A stretch of DNA of 64,000 nt from Hibiscus mutabilis (lineage: Eukaryota; Streptophyta; Magnoliopsida; Malvales; Malvaceae): assembly GCA_019671005.1 (NCBI GenBank), contig CM033721.1, positions 48,836,864-48,900,863 of the forward strand, written 5' to 3'. Within the stretch, counting starts at the first letter, position 1; each line of letters opens with the position of its first letter. Below are positions 21,044-33,735 of this stretch, piece after piece. A program made the position numbers and the translations under genes. The notes below the pieces were generated by a model. That model worked only from the letters and a program-made list of their open reading frames with translations, was not told where the DNA came from and did not search any database.

Positions 21044-22798
21044 CAGTACACTTCGGTTACCCTCAACACAATAGTTGATACGCTAATGTGGAGCCGAAGG
21101 ACACGCACATGCAAATTTTGCTCATTTTTATAGTGCACTCTCATCCTATTGGTCGACCAATTATATCCGATTATAATAAGCATCATCACTTGCCAATATA
21201 TACTTTAAAATCATGTTAACCTACTATTTTACAATGCATCAACATAAACCATAGCATATCCCATTTTTAAAACATAATCAATGCATATTATTTTTCTCGT
21301 CAAGGTACAACCTCTTGAAAACTATAAATCAATCTCATGGGATAACATGAATCATTTCTCAATTCATAAAAGGAAACATGCATAACAGTAGGTAACAAAT
21401 CTATCTTCAAAAACATGAGCATGATCATACGAAACATTGGGGAAAGCCGAGAACCGAGAGCGATATATCTCATACTTACTTTCAAGCTTAGATTAGTGTT
21501 TCAAGCTTAATCTAAACCCCAAAAATATTCCTTTCACACCTTTGAAAAGCTGTAAACCAGTGCCACTCACCAACTACACCTCGCTTGGCTTGCCAAGGCG
21601 AAATCAAGCTTTCAAATCCTCCGCGACACCTTCCGAAACTATCAGATCATCATCCCCTACTTCTAACAAAAACAAAACAAAGGATTAATGCATTCCTTTG
21701 CATCAAAATCCCCAGCAACACACAACAACACTTTCCTCCCTCAACAACCAAGCTTTCGCATAACAAAAACAACCAAAAACATTGGTGAAACCTTTCTAAT
21801 ACATCTACAACTATTACCTAGCAAGATTTACACTTAAACAACATCAATTTATATCCAAAAACATCTCCTTAATGTTAAAGAACCATCAGCAATCAACTAA
21901 CCCCATAAACAAGCCACCAACCCAAAGATATCAACAACCAAACCTAACAATTTACCTAGTTTTGGGATTTTATTATCAAAATCACTTAAAACAACATCTC
22001 AACTCATCATATTATCTCATTATAAACCCAGCAAAATCAATCAAAAACAAAGATCCATTGATTTAGGCAAGTAAACCTCAATTAAACCAATTTTCCATAA
22101 ACATATTACCAAAACCCATAGAAAACCATCATAAGAGACCAAGGTTTTGTGGGAAAGAACGAAACCATACCTCTAATGCTGACTTTTCCTTCAATTTCAA
22201 AGATTTACATAAGAAAACAAGGTTTAAACAACAAGGTTTTGTTAAGAAAGCATTAAAGAATCATTTAAGATCAAAAAGATAAATCAAATCAGATATTTAC
22301 CTTTAATATTTGAAGATAAAATGGTTGTTTGGCTGGAGAGAATTTGAGAGAAAGTAAATGAGAAAAGAAAGTAGTTACGTGAAATGTATTTTGAGAAAAC
22401 AAATTGGTTAATTAATTCCTTCCAATTATTTATTATTAAAACCATTTAAAACCAGCCAATAAAAAGGAAAAGTCTTAATTAGACTCTTGGTCAAAGCTCC
22501 CTAAAGATTCTAAGCCTTGATCTCTTACAATTTTGTCACTAAAAACAATTTTACGTATTTTACATTTTGGTTACTAGTCCCAAAATGTCAACCTTCCAAA
22601 ATATATTTTCCAAAATTGAATCCACTAAAATCACTTATATAATAAATAAGAATTTTAAAATATTTTCCCATATTTAATTTTACTCAAAAAATATTTATAC
22701 CAAATTAATCCTGAAACTAGCTTAAATGGTCAAAACCAACTCAACGAGCCATCTAGCTTAACCCGGCTAACTTCTAGGCCCAAAATCGGGGCGTTACA

Positions 22799-22803
22799 AA
22801 ACT
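22799..22803. other. Target-site duplication of F, right copy (AAACT)
   Basis: Identical to 19419-19423 and directly after the ...TTACA end of F. Confidence 0.9.
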
Positions 22804-23960
22804 AAATGATGAGTCTATAGGATACCAAAGACCTAAACAAGAAGTGTCTCTTAGGTATCTAAAGATTCTCTTAACGGCTTGTAGATGTGATTCTCAATGA
22901 CTAGCTTGAAATCTAGCACACAAGCAAACACTAAACCTAATATCTGGTCTACTTGTGGAATGATAAAAAAAGAACCTATCATGGATCTATAAAGCTTAAG
23001 ATCATCAAATTTACCTCCTTCATCTTTGCCAAGCTTTGTAAAAGATCTCATCTGTGTGGCTTGAGGTTTCACATTCTCCGAGACAAACATTTGGAGCATA
23101 TCTTTGATGTACTTTACTTGATTGATGAAGGTTTCATCCTTTCTTTGTTTGATTTGGAGTCCCAAAAAGAATGGGAGCTCCCCATCATGCTCATTTCAAA
23201 TTCACCTTGCATTAGCTTAGTAAAATCTTTGCAAAGAGATTTATTGATAGAACCAAAAATAATATCATCAACATAAATTTGAACTACTAAAATATCCTTG
23301 CCTTTTCTTTTTATAAAAAGTGTAGTATCAACCTTCCCTTTATCAAAACCCTTTTCAATTAGAAAATTTGACAAACTTTCATACCAAGCTCTAAGAGCTT
23401 GTTTCAAACCATATAAAGCTTTTGAAAGTTTAAAAACATGGTTTGGATATTTTGGATATTCAAAACTGGGTGGTTGTTCTACATACACTTCTTCATTTAT
23501 AAAACCATTTAGAAAAGCACTTTTAACATCCATTTGAAAAATCTTGAATTCATGATAACATGCAAATGCAAGCTATATCCTAGTAGCTTCTATTATAGTT
23601 ACGAGTGCATAGGTTTCATCAAAAGAAATTTATTCTTCTTGAGTGTAACCTTGAGCCACAAGTCTAGCCTTGTTTCTCACTATGTTACCACTCTCATCTA
23701 GTTTGTTTCTAAAAACCATTTAATGTCTATAGTAGATTTATTACTAGGGCCATCAACTAATGTCCAAACTTTACTCCTCTCAAATTGATTTAACTTTTCT
23801 TGCATGGCCCATCTAGTTTATCCTCCACCATCATTCGCATAAAAAAATCCTACATCATCATCACAAGTATCCTTCTTTGGAATGAGGTTATCATCAAAAA
23901 CATGTATAGACTCTTCAACCACTAAAGTTATTTTGTTAAATACACGATAGGCTTTAGAGT
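22804..23960 (-). pseudogene. RT: Copia reverse transcriptase and start of RNase H (element G)
   Basis: Minus-strand copia RT. The N-terminal part (23960-23534) is broken by stops but shows the Q-G-Y-T-Q-E-E type block. The main stretch 23533-23114 reads MDVKSAFLNGFINEEVYVEQ, ALYGLKQALRAWYESL and the catalytic VQIYVDDIIFGS, then FEMSMMG. After a frame change (about 23170) LGLQIKQ-like sequence GLQIKQRKDETFINQVKYIKD runs on at 23165-22851. It then leads into the first part of RNase H (LRDTSCLGLWYP), which stops at the F insertion. It would copy element RNA into DNA. At least one frameshift and several stops make it dead. Confidence 0.85.
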
Positions 23961-24099
23961 TTAAAGAGTAACCTAGAAAAATAGCTTCATTACTTTTTGC
24001 ATCAAACTTGCCTAAATTGTCTTTTCCATTGTTTAAAACATTTGCACCCAAAAGGATGAAAATAGCTAATGCTAGGTTTTTTATTTTTGAAAATCTCAT

Positions 24100-24890
24100 A
24101 AGGAATTTTCTTTAAAATAGACTTAATCATTACTCTATTAGCAATATAGCAAGTCGAATTAGTGGCTTCTACCCAAAATTACTTAGACAAATTATTTTCA
24201 CAAATTATGGTTTTAGTCTTTTCTTCAAAAGTTATGTTTTTCCTCTCAACAACCCCATTTTGTGGAGGTGTACGAAAGCCAAAAAATTGTGGCTAATTCC
24301 ATTTGATTTACAAAACTCTTCAAAACCTAAATTTTGAAATTTGGTTCCGTGGTCACTCCTAACATGAGAAATAGAGTAACCAAAATCGTTTTGATTATCT
24401 TTTGAAAACATGATGGATTTTTCTAAAGCCTCATCTTTGGTACTTGAAAATAGAACCCAAGCAAGTCTAGAGTAATCATCAACTAGAACAAATGCATATT
24501 GTTTTCCACCCAAACTCATAGTTCTAATAGGGCAAAAAAGATCTATATGGATAAATTGTAAAATTCTACTAGTAAAAACTTCATTAATATGTTCAAAAGA
24601 AACTCTTTTGTTGCTGCCTTTTGCACAAGCATCACAAATTTAGTTAAGAGAAAACTTGATTTCTTGCAAACCTCTTACTAGATCATTTGAAATTAAATTT
24701 TCCAAAACACTCATGCTTGCATGTCCTAGTTTTCTATGCCACAACCAAGAATCATGCTCATCTTTTGAAATAAAACATGATTTTGAAATATGAATGTCAT
24801 CTAAATGCACCATGTAAATGTTTCCTATGCGATGACCAATAAGCACAATTTTTTGGAATCGATGTCAATAATTTTACAACCAATGAAATA
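24100..24890 (-). pseudogene. INT: Copia integrase (element G)
   Basis: The zinc domain reads SWLWHRKLGHASMSVLENL, then after a stop CDACAKGSNKRVSF (the two Cys) at about 24790-24590. The core has HIDLFCPIRT (first Asp), YAFVLVDDYSRLAWV, and HVRSDHGTKFQN (second Asp). The E block is split by a frameshift, with only HKMGLLRGKT left of the usual P-Q-Q-N-G-V-V-E-R-K. Further minus-strand copia sequence with the conserved FDAKSNEAIFLGYSLNSKAYRVFN lies at 24099-23818 and is the integrase-RT linker. Inactive. Confidence 0.85.
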
Positions 24891-24899
24891 AAAAAGAAC

Positions 24900-25300
24900 A
24901 TTAAAATCTTTATAACATAATTGGCTTATGCTCAAAAGATTATGCATAAGAACGATGAATTACAAAACATTATCAACAAGTATAGAAGAGTGATTACCAA
25001 TGGAACCAATTCCTTCAATGTGGCCTTGTAAGTTGCCACCGAAAGTCACTACTCCTCCACTCTTTGGTTTTAGCTCCAAGAACTAACTTTTTCCATAGTT
25101 CATGTGTATCAAACATCAACTATCAAGGTATCATGAGTTTGTATTTGAAGCTTTGGCCTTGTAGCAATGCTCCCCCTACAAACATAACATCAAGTCTTGA
25201 CTTTTGGTACCCAAATTCTTTTGGGTCAATGAGTATTAGCTCCAAAAATCTTGGTTCCCTTGGGAATCCAAGAAGCAATGCCATCAATATTGTTAGAAGC
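24900..25300 (-). pseudogene. pro: Copia aspartic protease region (element G)
   Basis: Lies between gag and integrase on the minus strand. The usual W-Y-L-D-S-G-C-S motif reads as LDS followed by a stop, then CLIHMNYGK, at about 25140-25080. GVVTFGGNLQGHIEGIGSIG follows at about 25055-24995, where copia proteases keep GxVxFGDxxxGxIxGxG. The stop next to the active site inactivates it. Confidence 0.65.
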
Positions 25301-25689
25301 AATTAGTTCATTAGGAACCCAAACACTTCTAATTCTCTTACCATTAGAGGAGCTTTGAATGCCTCTATGTTTGTAGCCACCAAAGTTTTTTTCACATAGT
25401 TGGGTTTTGAAGTTGTTCTTTTTTCAAAATGTGATTTCCTAAATTTGTTCAAAGAAGCTTTGAGATCACCCACTTCCTTTTTGGTGATCATAATGAACTT
25501 TTTAAAGAAGGATATGCAAATCTTATTTTTTTCTTTTCAAAATCATTTTGTTTCGTTTGCAAATCCATACCTTCCTTTCAAGTTCCAAGTTGGTTTTGGA
25601 TAAGGAATCACTTCGATTTTAAAATTTGAAATCATTTTCTTATTTTTCAAAAGTGATTCATTATACTTTTCCACCAACACATCATGCAC

Positions 25690-26880
25690 CTCATGAACTC
25701 ATCATAAGGTTCTTAAAGCTCAGCAAAAGTAAAATCAAAATTGGATGAGTTTGAGGTTACCTTAGGATCATCTTCTAATGCCATGAGACAAAGGTTTGCT
25801 ACTTCTTGCTCCTCCTCATCAGATGAGTCCTCATCACTCTAAGTAGCAACATGAACCTTGAGCTTCTTCTTACCGAAGCTCTTATTCTTTAGTTTGTGAA
25901 AATTGAACTTGATGTGCCCCAGCTTCTTGAACTCATAGCAAATGATTTGATCATTCTCCTCTCTTTTTTGCTTGTTCTTGAAAACCCTTTCTCCGAAGGA
26001 ATTTTTTTCCCAAGTTAGATTTCATGAACCTTGTGAATCTCTTAGCTAGCATAGCCATTTCTTCATCTTCTTATTCACTAGAATTTTTCTCTTCTTGTGA
26101 AGCTTTGAGACCAATTTCCATCTTCTGCTTCTCCATTTCCTTCTTCTCCATCTTCTTCTCTTCCTTCTTTTTCTCATCTTCTCTTCCTTTATTCATGATC
26201 TCATGAGTGAGAATAGACCCCAAGAGAGCATTAAGCTTCAAGGTCTTGTGATCCTTGGCTTCGATGATGGTGGTGTTCTTTTCATCCCCTGACTCGGGAA
26301 GAGAATGGATAAGCATCATAACAAACTTGCCTTTTGGAATGACTTCTCCAAAGCCTTTAAGCCAGTTGACTATGACGGAGAATCTATCAAATATATTGGT
26401 GATGTCTTCATCTGGTTCCATTTTGAAGTTCTCATAACTCAAATTTAGGAGTCCAATCTTGGTCTCCTTGACATCATTTGTGCCCTCATATGTAGTTTCA
26501 ACATTGTCCCATATCTCATTTGCACTTGTGCAAGAAGACATCTTGGCGTACTCGTCTGGTCCAAGAGCACAAAAGAGTGTGCATGGCTTTGTCGTTGATT
26601 TGCATCTTCCTCTGATCTTTATTGGTATACTCCTCTCTTATCTTGGGGACGTACCGGTCACCTTCTTTCTTCAATGAAATAGATGACATATCTTTCCATA
26701 CATCCCAAAGGAGGTAGTCGCTAGATTTGATGAAGAGCATCATCCTATTCTTCTAATAGGGGTAGTTTTCCTCATTGAAAATGGTGGTTTTGTGATGGAT
26801 TGTGAATCATAGAGATTGTTGCTAGAAGTAGAGGTCTTGGCTCGATTTGTTAATTTATTGAACACCTTAGGATTGACTCA
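25690..26880 (-). pseudogene. gag: Copia gag (element G)
   Basis: Minus-strand gag. The UBN2-like capsid part reads SCTSANEIWDNVETTYEGT and KIGLLNLSYENFKMEPDEDI at 26541-26395. A charged Lys/Glu-rich linker of about 30 residues follows (26170-26075). The zinc knuckle at about 25945-25890 has lost two of its ligands: CYEFKKLGHIKFNFHK, where Cys is expected at both Phe positions. The N-terminal part (26743-26516) is in another frame, with a one-base shift near 26540. This is a decayed structural protein. Confidence 0.8.
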
Positions 26881-26909
26881 AGAGAGTATAAATCTTTCCA
26901 ATGAGTGTA

Positions 26910-26921
26910 GCTCTGATACCA
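26910..26921 (-). promoter_or_regulatory. Primer binding site of G (initiator Met tRNA)
   Basis: Minus strand TGGTATCAGAGC, the perfect plant initiator-Met tRNA PBS, two bases after the LTR end. It fixes both the orientation of G and the LTR boundary at 26924. Confidence 0.9.
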
Positions 26922-26923
26922 AT

Positions 26924-27974
26924 TGTTGGGATGAACAATCAATGCAATATGGCAAAGAGGGGTGAATTGGAAATTTAAAAAATGGTGGAAGCAAGAAATA
27001 AATGACACAAGAATTTTAGAGTGGTTCAACCTTCTCAATAAGATTTACATCCCCTACATTAGCTCTCCACACTAAGGATTTCTGAAATCCACTAGATTTG
27101 CTTTTCTTCTGAGGCTAAGGAGATAACCTTACAACTCCCTCAAGACATATACCTCAAAGCCTTAAGAATTCCACACAAAGAGAATACAAATGAAGCAAAC
27201 TGAAAATCCCTCTCTAGGTAAATTTTTTGCACAATTCTAGGATCACTCTAACCCCAATACTTGAGTAAAATGAATACAATAAAGATCATTGAAGTGGGTT
27301 ACAAGATTTGACTCTAAAAGGCTCAGAAGATTGTTAGATGTGTGCTTGAATTCTTTAGACTTGATCAATAGTTGTTGAAACAGCTTTGGAGACTTAATTT
27401 TATACCCCCTCATTAATTTCTAGCCGTTTAGGTAGTTGGGATATTGATTATAGCCGTTGGACTTCATTTTTCCTGTAATGAATGTTGTCTGCCAACACTG
27501 GTATCGATATTCGATCAATCGTATCAGTACCTCCTATAAGAAGAAAGAACCATTGCACCAAAGGAGTATCAATACTCAGGAAGCCTTACTGATACGAGTG
27601 AGTATTTTACAAAGGGTATCGTTACGGGCTAAGCCGTATCGGTACCAGTTTTGCTCACTAGAATCCTGATAAGTTTTGCACAAAAACTCATATTAATATG
27701 CCCATAGGGGTATCGTTATGCGTTAACTGGTTTTCAAAGATTATGATTACAATAAACTGATAAGGCAACAATCAAAAATTTATTACACATATTTACAAAA
27801 TCTTTAACCCCCGTATCAGTATGCATGAAGCCGTACTGATACTCAAAGACAATTTTGGTTACCAGGTTTGAAGGGTGTGCCGATACGACTACATGCGTAC
27901 CGGTACCCTATACCCAATAAGTATAAAATGAAATTCAAGTAGCTAAAAACTATACCGATACGGCCTTAGGCATA
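26924..27974 (-). mobile_element. 5' LTR of copia element G, part before the D insertion
   Basis: On the plus strand it starts TGTTGGGATGAAC next to the PBS. It runs to GCATA at 27970-27974, where element D interrupts it; the rest is probably at 62292 onward. It contains palindromic sites GGTATCGATAT (27500), GAGTAT-CA-ATACTC (27564-27577) and GTATCGGTAC (27636-27645). No coding sequence. The outer end of the LTR was not located. Confidence 0.7.
27970..27974. other. Target-site duplication of D, left copy (GCATA)
   Basis: Pairs with GTGTA at 62287-62291. Both differ from a putative original GCGTA by one CpG transition each. Confidence 0.55.
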
Positions 27975-29397
27975 TGTTGCGTGTTGTGATGTACTATAAA
28001 TGATACGCAAATACTGCAAGTATACATATCAAACAAGTAATACACTAATGGGTGAGTATCGTCTCCATAAAGATTGGAGGCCAAACTAGCTTAGTCAAGA
28101 CAGACGAATTTGCAACTTGAAAATAAATGCAATAGCAATAGGAAAGAGGTTCAAAAATGTTGTAGCAAAAAAATGTAATATAAACTAGGTTGAAACAAGG
28201 ATACTTCAAATGTCCTCTTGCGTGTACGAAGCTCTCTATTGGGATGACAGGCTGGGCTTATCAAGGACTCCTATGTCTAAGTCTCAAGAATGTTTAGCTC
28301 TAACTTGCTCATATCATTCTCGACAGAGTTTACTAAGGTGTTTCTAAACTACCCCTAGCAAGAAACCTGATAGCCACCTCTCGGAGTGAACCATAGCAAG
28401 CTATTATCCTTGAAGTTCTACTCCTTTTAGTCGTTGAAACTCTACACTTATCTCTAAGGTGAGTTAGGATTTTGCCTCTCAGCATCAGACCCCATTGTCC
28501 ACGTAAATATAAGCCTATCTCTCTCGAATATTAAGCTATCCAACACCTAAGCAAGGGCTAACTCTCAAAAGCTTTTACAAGCTAAGACATACAAAACAAT
28601 GGACAAAGCATGTAAAGGGCAAAAAAGCAAACCAAATATTCATTCAAACTTAAAATATAATCATCCAAAACAAGCCCAAGCCACTTAAAAGTAGTTCATG
28701 GCAGGGCAAATATCATTAACAATCAATCGTTTAAAACAACCTATCTAAATATAAGGAAATGACACAACAAAAGCAACTAAAGAAATGGAAACTCCCAAGC
28801 CACCTTGGACTATCGTGAAATGATCTAAGCTTTCTACTTCTCTGAAAGGCCAGCAAGAACACCCCTTGGAGCTTCAACAATGGAGGACACCACGATGGAG
28901 AATATGAAGAAAGGGCAGCCGCCTTTTCTTTTTTCTCTTTCTTAGCTTGCAAATATCCTTTTTCAGATCTTTTCTTTAATGTTTGTATCTTTTTCTTTAT
29001 ATAGTGGGGGCTCCTAGGGTTTTGTGCCCTTAATTTCTAGGGAATATTCCCTTCATATGTGGGGACACAGTTGGTTGGCATGTTCACGTGTGGGGCTGGG
29101 AAATATCTTCAGTTTGTTGTCCTCTAGCGTGCCCATAAATGCTATCCAAAATGCTAAGGCCTTTTTCCATTTCTCTTGCACTACTCCTCATTTCCCTGCA
29201 CATCACCACACCAAACAACAACCTTCCCAAGTAGCATCATTCTTATAAATAAACAAAGATAACCAAACAAATAACACCAAATTCAATTACATGAGCTAAA
29301 TGCAACTATATACTATGAAATGAGAAGAAATGAGCTAAATTTCATGCAATAACCTAAGTAAAGAGGCACGAAATGTTAACCTTTTACAAGGTTAACG
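27975..29397 (-). mobile_element. 3' LTR of Athila element D
   Basis: 1423 bp, collinear with 60826-62286: both start TGTTGCGTGTTGTGATGTAC and end near CTTTTACAAGGTTAAC. A TATATAG box on the plus strand near 28999-29005 faces away from element sense. In element sense the LTR would start at 29397 with CGTTAACC (TG mutated to CG). Differences from the 5' LTR are scattered base changes and small indels. Confidence 0.85.
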
Positions 29398-29440
29398 CAC
29401 ACCTAAACTTAAGCCATTGCTTGCCCTGAAGCAATGAATA
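29398..29440 (-). promoter_or_regulatory. Polypurine tract and hairpin next to the 3' LTR of D
   Basis: On the minus strand CTTAAGTTTAGGTGTG abuts the LTR, a decayed form of GTTTGGGGG. Next to it is a perfect 8-bp stem CATTGCTT/AAGCAATG (29415-29436) around GCCCTG. Element B has the same arrangement at 53996-54033. Confidence 0.65.
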
Positions 29441-30291
29441 GAAATAAACAGAAGAATGCTATGGCATTAAATCAATTCAAGATAGAGATATGGAAAAATT
29501 TTAGTCCTCAGAAAATAAAGGCTTCAACTTGTTAGATAGTTTTGAGATTTTAAGAACTTTTCCTTAGGTCAAGATCCTTCGAATGTGTGTGTGTGACTAC
29601 ACACACCCTATGCTTAACAAAGTTAGAAGATTTTTAACTAAGTTCTCAAGTTTGCCATAGATTTTGTTGACCTTTAAGCACAAGTTACTCCCATAATTCT
29701 AAATCCTCTTTTTTTGTACCGCTACGAGGGGAATCAGCTCATCACAACTACCTTCCTAGGCTTGAAAATAAAGCGGAGAAAACACCCTATTCCCTAGCCT
29801 ATTTAGCAGAGTCATCCCGTGACTACTTTCATTCACTCATATGCTATTGCTGCCATTTATTAAAGGGGGTTTTCCAAGCAATGCAATGGATAGAGGAGTG
29901 TCCCTCTATATCTATGATGAAGCATTTATTCGTAATTCAACGCTAACAAAAAGGGAGCTAATTAAGCTTTTATGCTTTCATTTATCATTCAAGTTCATTC
30001 TACACATTTAAACTAAATCGGACGAGAGTTCTTTCACCAAAAATCATCTAATAGTTTTAAACATAGAGAGCATGAAATCATGTAACACTCACATCATGAA
30101 GCATCAAACCCTTAAGGCAGTTCTACCAATCTTAGTAGTCAAATGTATTCAATCAATTCACAGCCATAAAATTCAAATACTCATCATCGGACATCATCAA
30201 CTTATTCACAAAACTGTCATTATACTCACTAAATGTCATAGCAAAAATCTGTTCATAACTAAATGCTAATGCAAATTATCAACTATGAACA
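29441..30291 (-). other. Non-coding segment between two purine-tract/hairpin copies in D
   Basis: About 850 bases with no coding domain. A CA/GT repeat lies near 29586-29606 (GTGTGTGTGTGACTACACACAC, itself a foldback). The segment corresponds to 54034-54674 in element B. Confidence 0.55.
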
Positions 30292-30330
30292 CCAACACCC
30301 CTAAACTTGAATGATACAGTGTCCTCAATG
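30292..30330 (-). repeat. Second purine tract and TCCT hairpin in D
   Basis: CACCCCTAAACTTG (plus strand, 30296-30309), then CAGTG-TCCT-CAATG (30317-30330), a 5-bp stem with one mismatch. It is the upstream partner of the tract at 29398. Confidence 0.7.
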
Positions 30331-30955
30331 CATGAAAATAAAATGAACAAAGCTAAAATGCAAATGCAAATCCAGGTTACCTCCTAAAAAATTTATTTTG
30401 GTGTTTTTGGTTTGTGTCCTTGGTGCTTGATTCTGTTCTTCTTGTTGAATGCTGCGATGGGCTCCTCGGCCTCATCTTGTTGGTTGGGTCATTCGTTCAG
30501 ATCCTCTTGAGTCATCTGGTCATCAATACCTTCATCATCAGAGGGGGCATTCCATGCACGCCCTACCGTTCGCTTGAGCTGACTCCTTTCTTTTGTCGTA
30601 GCATCTGGAGTTGGGGCAGGTGGGGTTGCAAGAGCATCTTCAGCTATCTTCTCTTCCTCACTGTCAATATTGACAGGATCATTGACAGGTGGTTATGGTG
30701 GTGGCAGAGTACTTAGGGGAGCTTTTGCATTCTTTTTCCTTGTTGTTCGAGGACTTTGTCTGACGGTGGAAATGGTTGTTTCTTCTAGAGCAGGTGTTGG
30801 AGTTGGTGAAAGGTCTCTTCACGGAACAGGTGGTGGTCATTGTACTATGGTTACTTTCGAAGCTGGTGTGGCTTGCTGGGCTGGTTTGTCCTTCTTGGGC
30901 ATGAGCAATTCATCGAGGAATGGAGGAAAATCTATCACCATGTGGGGAGCATCTC
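30331..30955 (-). pseudogene. 3' ORF of Athila D, C-terminal part
   Basis: On the minus strand from 30955 the frame gives HMVIDFPPFLDELLMPKKDK and then a Pro/Thr/Glu-rich, low-complexity tail, with several single stops, to about 30400. It is the continuation of the ORF at 45137-46131, from which it is separated by element E. It lies where Athila elements have their extra, sometimes env-like, ORF. No membrane segment is visible in this part. Function unknown. Confidence 0.6.
30951..30955. other. Target-site duplication of E, left copy (ATCTC)
   Basis: Precedes TGTAATACTCC. The partner is ATCCC at 45118-45122, with one mismatch. Confidence 0.75.
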
Positions 30956-31984
30956 TGTAATACTCCTAATTATGACTTAGGAAATGCATGTGATTTAAAT
31001 TGATAAGAGCAAATCTATTAATAAAACAAAAAATGATTGAGAGAACTAAATTGGTGGAGATTTGAAACTATGTATTAAAGAGTGAAGGACTAAATAGTAT
31101 GATTTTATTATTCAAAGATTGCATGGTAAATTAGTAAAATTTAAAAGACATATATACATGTCTCCTTGACCACATTCGGCCAATAACAAAAAGAATATCA
31201 TCTCCTTCATTTATGGTTTTACCAAAATGTTTCTAGAAAGAGAGAATAAGTGAGAAAGATGGTGAAACTTGGGAATTTGCCTATGGTTCAGAGGATCGAT
31301 TGAATTAGATTCAATTGACACCATAAAGAAGGTAAAATTTGCTTCCTTAGTGAATTGCATGCTAGATTAATGGGTGTAGTTTATAAGATTTGTTTGATTT
31401 GTGTGAATGTTTGGATGAATCCTTAATTTAAAACCGTGAATTAAGTTTTTGTTTTGAGTAAATTGAAGATAACACATAGGTTTTTGGATTCATGGATTTA
31501 TTGATGTATCTTGATCATATGGTGGCATTTTGAATTAGTGAATACTTTTCTTATGCCAAGAAACAATATTAACCATGTTTAAATTGTTATGTAATTTAAC
31601 TTATGTAATGGATATATCGATTGGATTGAACATTCAATTAGAGAAATATGTTCGGTTGTGAATCTTTTTGGAGTGGGCAGCTTTGTTGAGTTAAAACGTG
31701 GCTTATAAAACAAGGCGAAAATATATACTTTAGTGAATTGTTGGTTGTGATAAACTGGATAAAATGTAACCATTGGTTAGGAAATTGTTTCTTAATTCAA
31801 TCGAATTCAAGGCTGTTATGTGTGTGAAATGGATTGTTCTGTTCAAGGGATGAATTACCAAATAATTTTGTTTATACTGGCAGTAAATTAGACTGTTTTA
31901 GTGGAGATGTTTGTCGATTAAGGACTATTTTAGTCTAACGAAATTTGATTGATTTGAAGCTGCCTTGTTTTGATCTAGTTTGGT

Positions 31985-31989
31985 GACTT
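31985..31989. other. Target-site duplication of A, left copy (GACTT)
   Basis: GACTT before TGTAACG; identical copy at 35315-35319. Confidence 0.9.
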
Positions 31990-33735
31990 TGTAACGCCCC
32001 GATTTTGGGCCTAGGAGTTAGCCGGGTTAGGCTGGGTGTCCCGTTTGAACCGTTTCGGCTATTCAGACTAGTTTTGGGAATAATTTGGTTTAAATGGTTT
32101 TTGAACGAAATTAATTATGGAAAAATGTTTTTAAATCCTTATTTAATATATAAGTGGTTTTGTTTGAATCAATTTTGGAAAATGTAATTTGGAGGTTTGA
32201 CATTTTGGAACTAGTGACCAAAATATAAAATGAGCAAAACTGTTTTTAGTGACTAAATTGTAAATGATCAGGACTTAGAATCTTTAGGGAGCTTTGACCA
32301 AGAGTCTCATTCATACTTTTTCCCCTTAATTTTCTATTTTTAAATTAGTTTAATAAATAAAACAACTTGGAGAGAATTAATTAGTCATTATTTCTTAAAA
32401 CATATTTCACGTAACTAACGTTTCTATCAACTATTTTCCACTCAATTTCTCTCCAGCCAAGCATCATATTTTCTTCATATATTTAAGGTAAACCTTTGAT
32501 TTAGTTCATTCTTTTAACATCAAAAGATTTCTTATTGATTTCCTTTCAAAGCCTTATGGTTTTATCTTTATTTTCTCGTGAAAATTCATTGCAATTGGGG
32601 GGAAAATCATCATTAGAGGTAAGGTTTCATTTTTCCCCTCTAATGAAAGGTTCTTTAATGAAATTCCCAAGCTCTTGATCTTTTATGAATGTTTTCTAAT
32701 GGGTTTTGATGGTATAATTATGGAAAGATGATTTAATTGGGGTTTAATTGCTTTAATTGATGGATTTTTGTTTTGGATCTGATTTGTTGGGTTTATGATG
32801 AGTTAATACCATGATTATGATGTGTTGATATGTTTATGTAAGTGATTTTAACAATAGAATCCCGAAACAGGTGAATTGCTAAGTTTTGATGTTGATATCT
32901 TTGAGTTTGTGGCTTGTTTATGGGGTTAATTGGTTGCCAGTGGTCCTTATGTGTTGAAGAGATGTTTTTGGATGTCAATTGGTGTTGTTTTTGTGTTAAT
33001 CTTGCTGGGTAGTAGCTGGATATTAGTTAGTAAGGTTTTGCTGATGATTTCGGTTGTTTTCGTTAGGCGAAAGCTTGGTTGTTGTGGGAGGAAAGTGTTG
33101 TTGTGTGTTGCTGGGGATTTTGATGCAAAGAAATGCATTAATCCTCTATTTTGCTTTGGTTAGAATCAAGGATTGATGATCCGATAGCTTCAGAAGAAGT
33201 TGCAGTTGACCCGAAAGCTTGATTTCACCTCGACAAGGCAAGCGAGGTGTAGTTGGTGAGTGGCATGGGCTTTAAAGCTTTTCAAAAAGGTTTGAAAGTG
33301 ATTTTGGGGAGTTTAGATTAAGCTTGAAATGATAATCTAAGCTCAGAAGTAAGTACGAGATATATCGCTCTCGGTTCTCGGCTTTTCCCAATGTTTCGTA
33401 TGATAATGCTCATGTTTTTGAAGATAGATTTGTTACCTACTGTTATGCATGTTTTCTTTTATGAATTGAGAAATGATTCATGTTATCCTATGAGATTGAT
33501 TTTTTGTTTTCAAGAGGTTGCATCTTGATGAGAAAAATACTATGCATTGATTATGTTTTAAAAGTGGGATATGCTATGATTTATGTTGATGCATTGAAAA
33601 ATAGTATGTTAACATGGTTTTTAAAGTGTATATTGGCAAGTGACAGAGCATTTAATAATAAGATATAATAGGCCAACCAATAGGATGAGAGTGCACTATA
33701 ATACGTAGCAAAATTGTGTGTGTTTGAACCACCTC

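Larger units (their letters stand above)
19424..22798 (-). mobile_element. Element F: 3.4-kb solo LTR inserted in copia RNase H
   Basis: On the minus strand it starts TGTAACGCCCCGATTTTGGG at 22798 and ends GGGGGTTACA at 19424, with a perfect AAACT TSD. It has no coding sequence, PBS or second LTR, so it is a solo LTR. Element A (31990-35314) is the same family in the other orientation: both share the start, the end with TCTAATATTCCC, and blocks such as GAGATATATCGCTCTCGG. It contains GTATCGATAC palindromes (19855-20070) and a hairpin array (20840-21043). The family looks Tekay-like Ty3/gypsy by its LTR form; no protein proves it. Confidence 0.9.
19071..26923 (-). mobile_element. Element G: SIRE-like Ty1/copia retrotransposon, internal region
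   Basis: Minus-strand copia order gag-PR-IN-RT-RNase H from 26880 down to about 19080. The primer binding site is at 26910-26921 and the 5' LTR starts at 26924. Solo LTR F splits the RNase H. RT wording such as DVKSAFLNGFINEEVYVEQPP and MQGEFEMSMMG fits the SIRE/Maximus group, from memory. I could not find a 3' LTR at the lower end, so the element is probably truncated near 19070. Confidence 0.75.

Noticed and set aside
26910..26921. tRNA-like sequence
   Set aside because: Only the 12-base primer binding site is present; no cloverleaf around it. The same holds at 37738 and 56734.
30414..30960. Plus-strand frames of 100 and 96 codons
   Set aside because: They are the complement of the minus-strand 3' ORF of Athila D, whose Pro/Thr-rich code leaves the other strand open.
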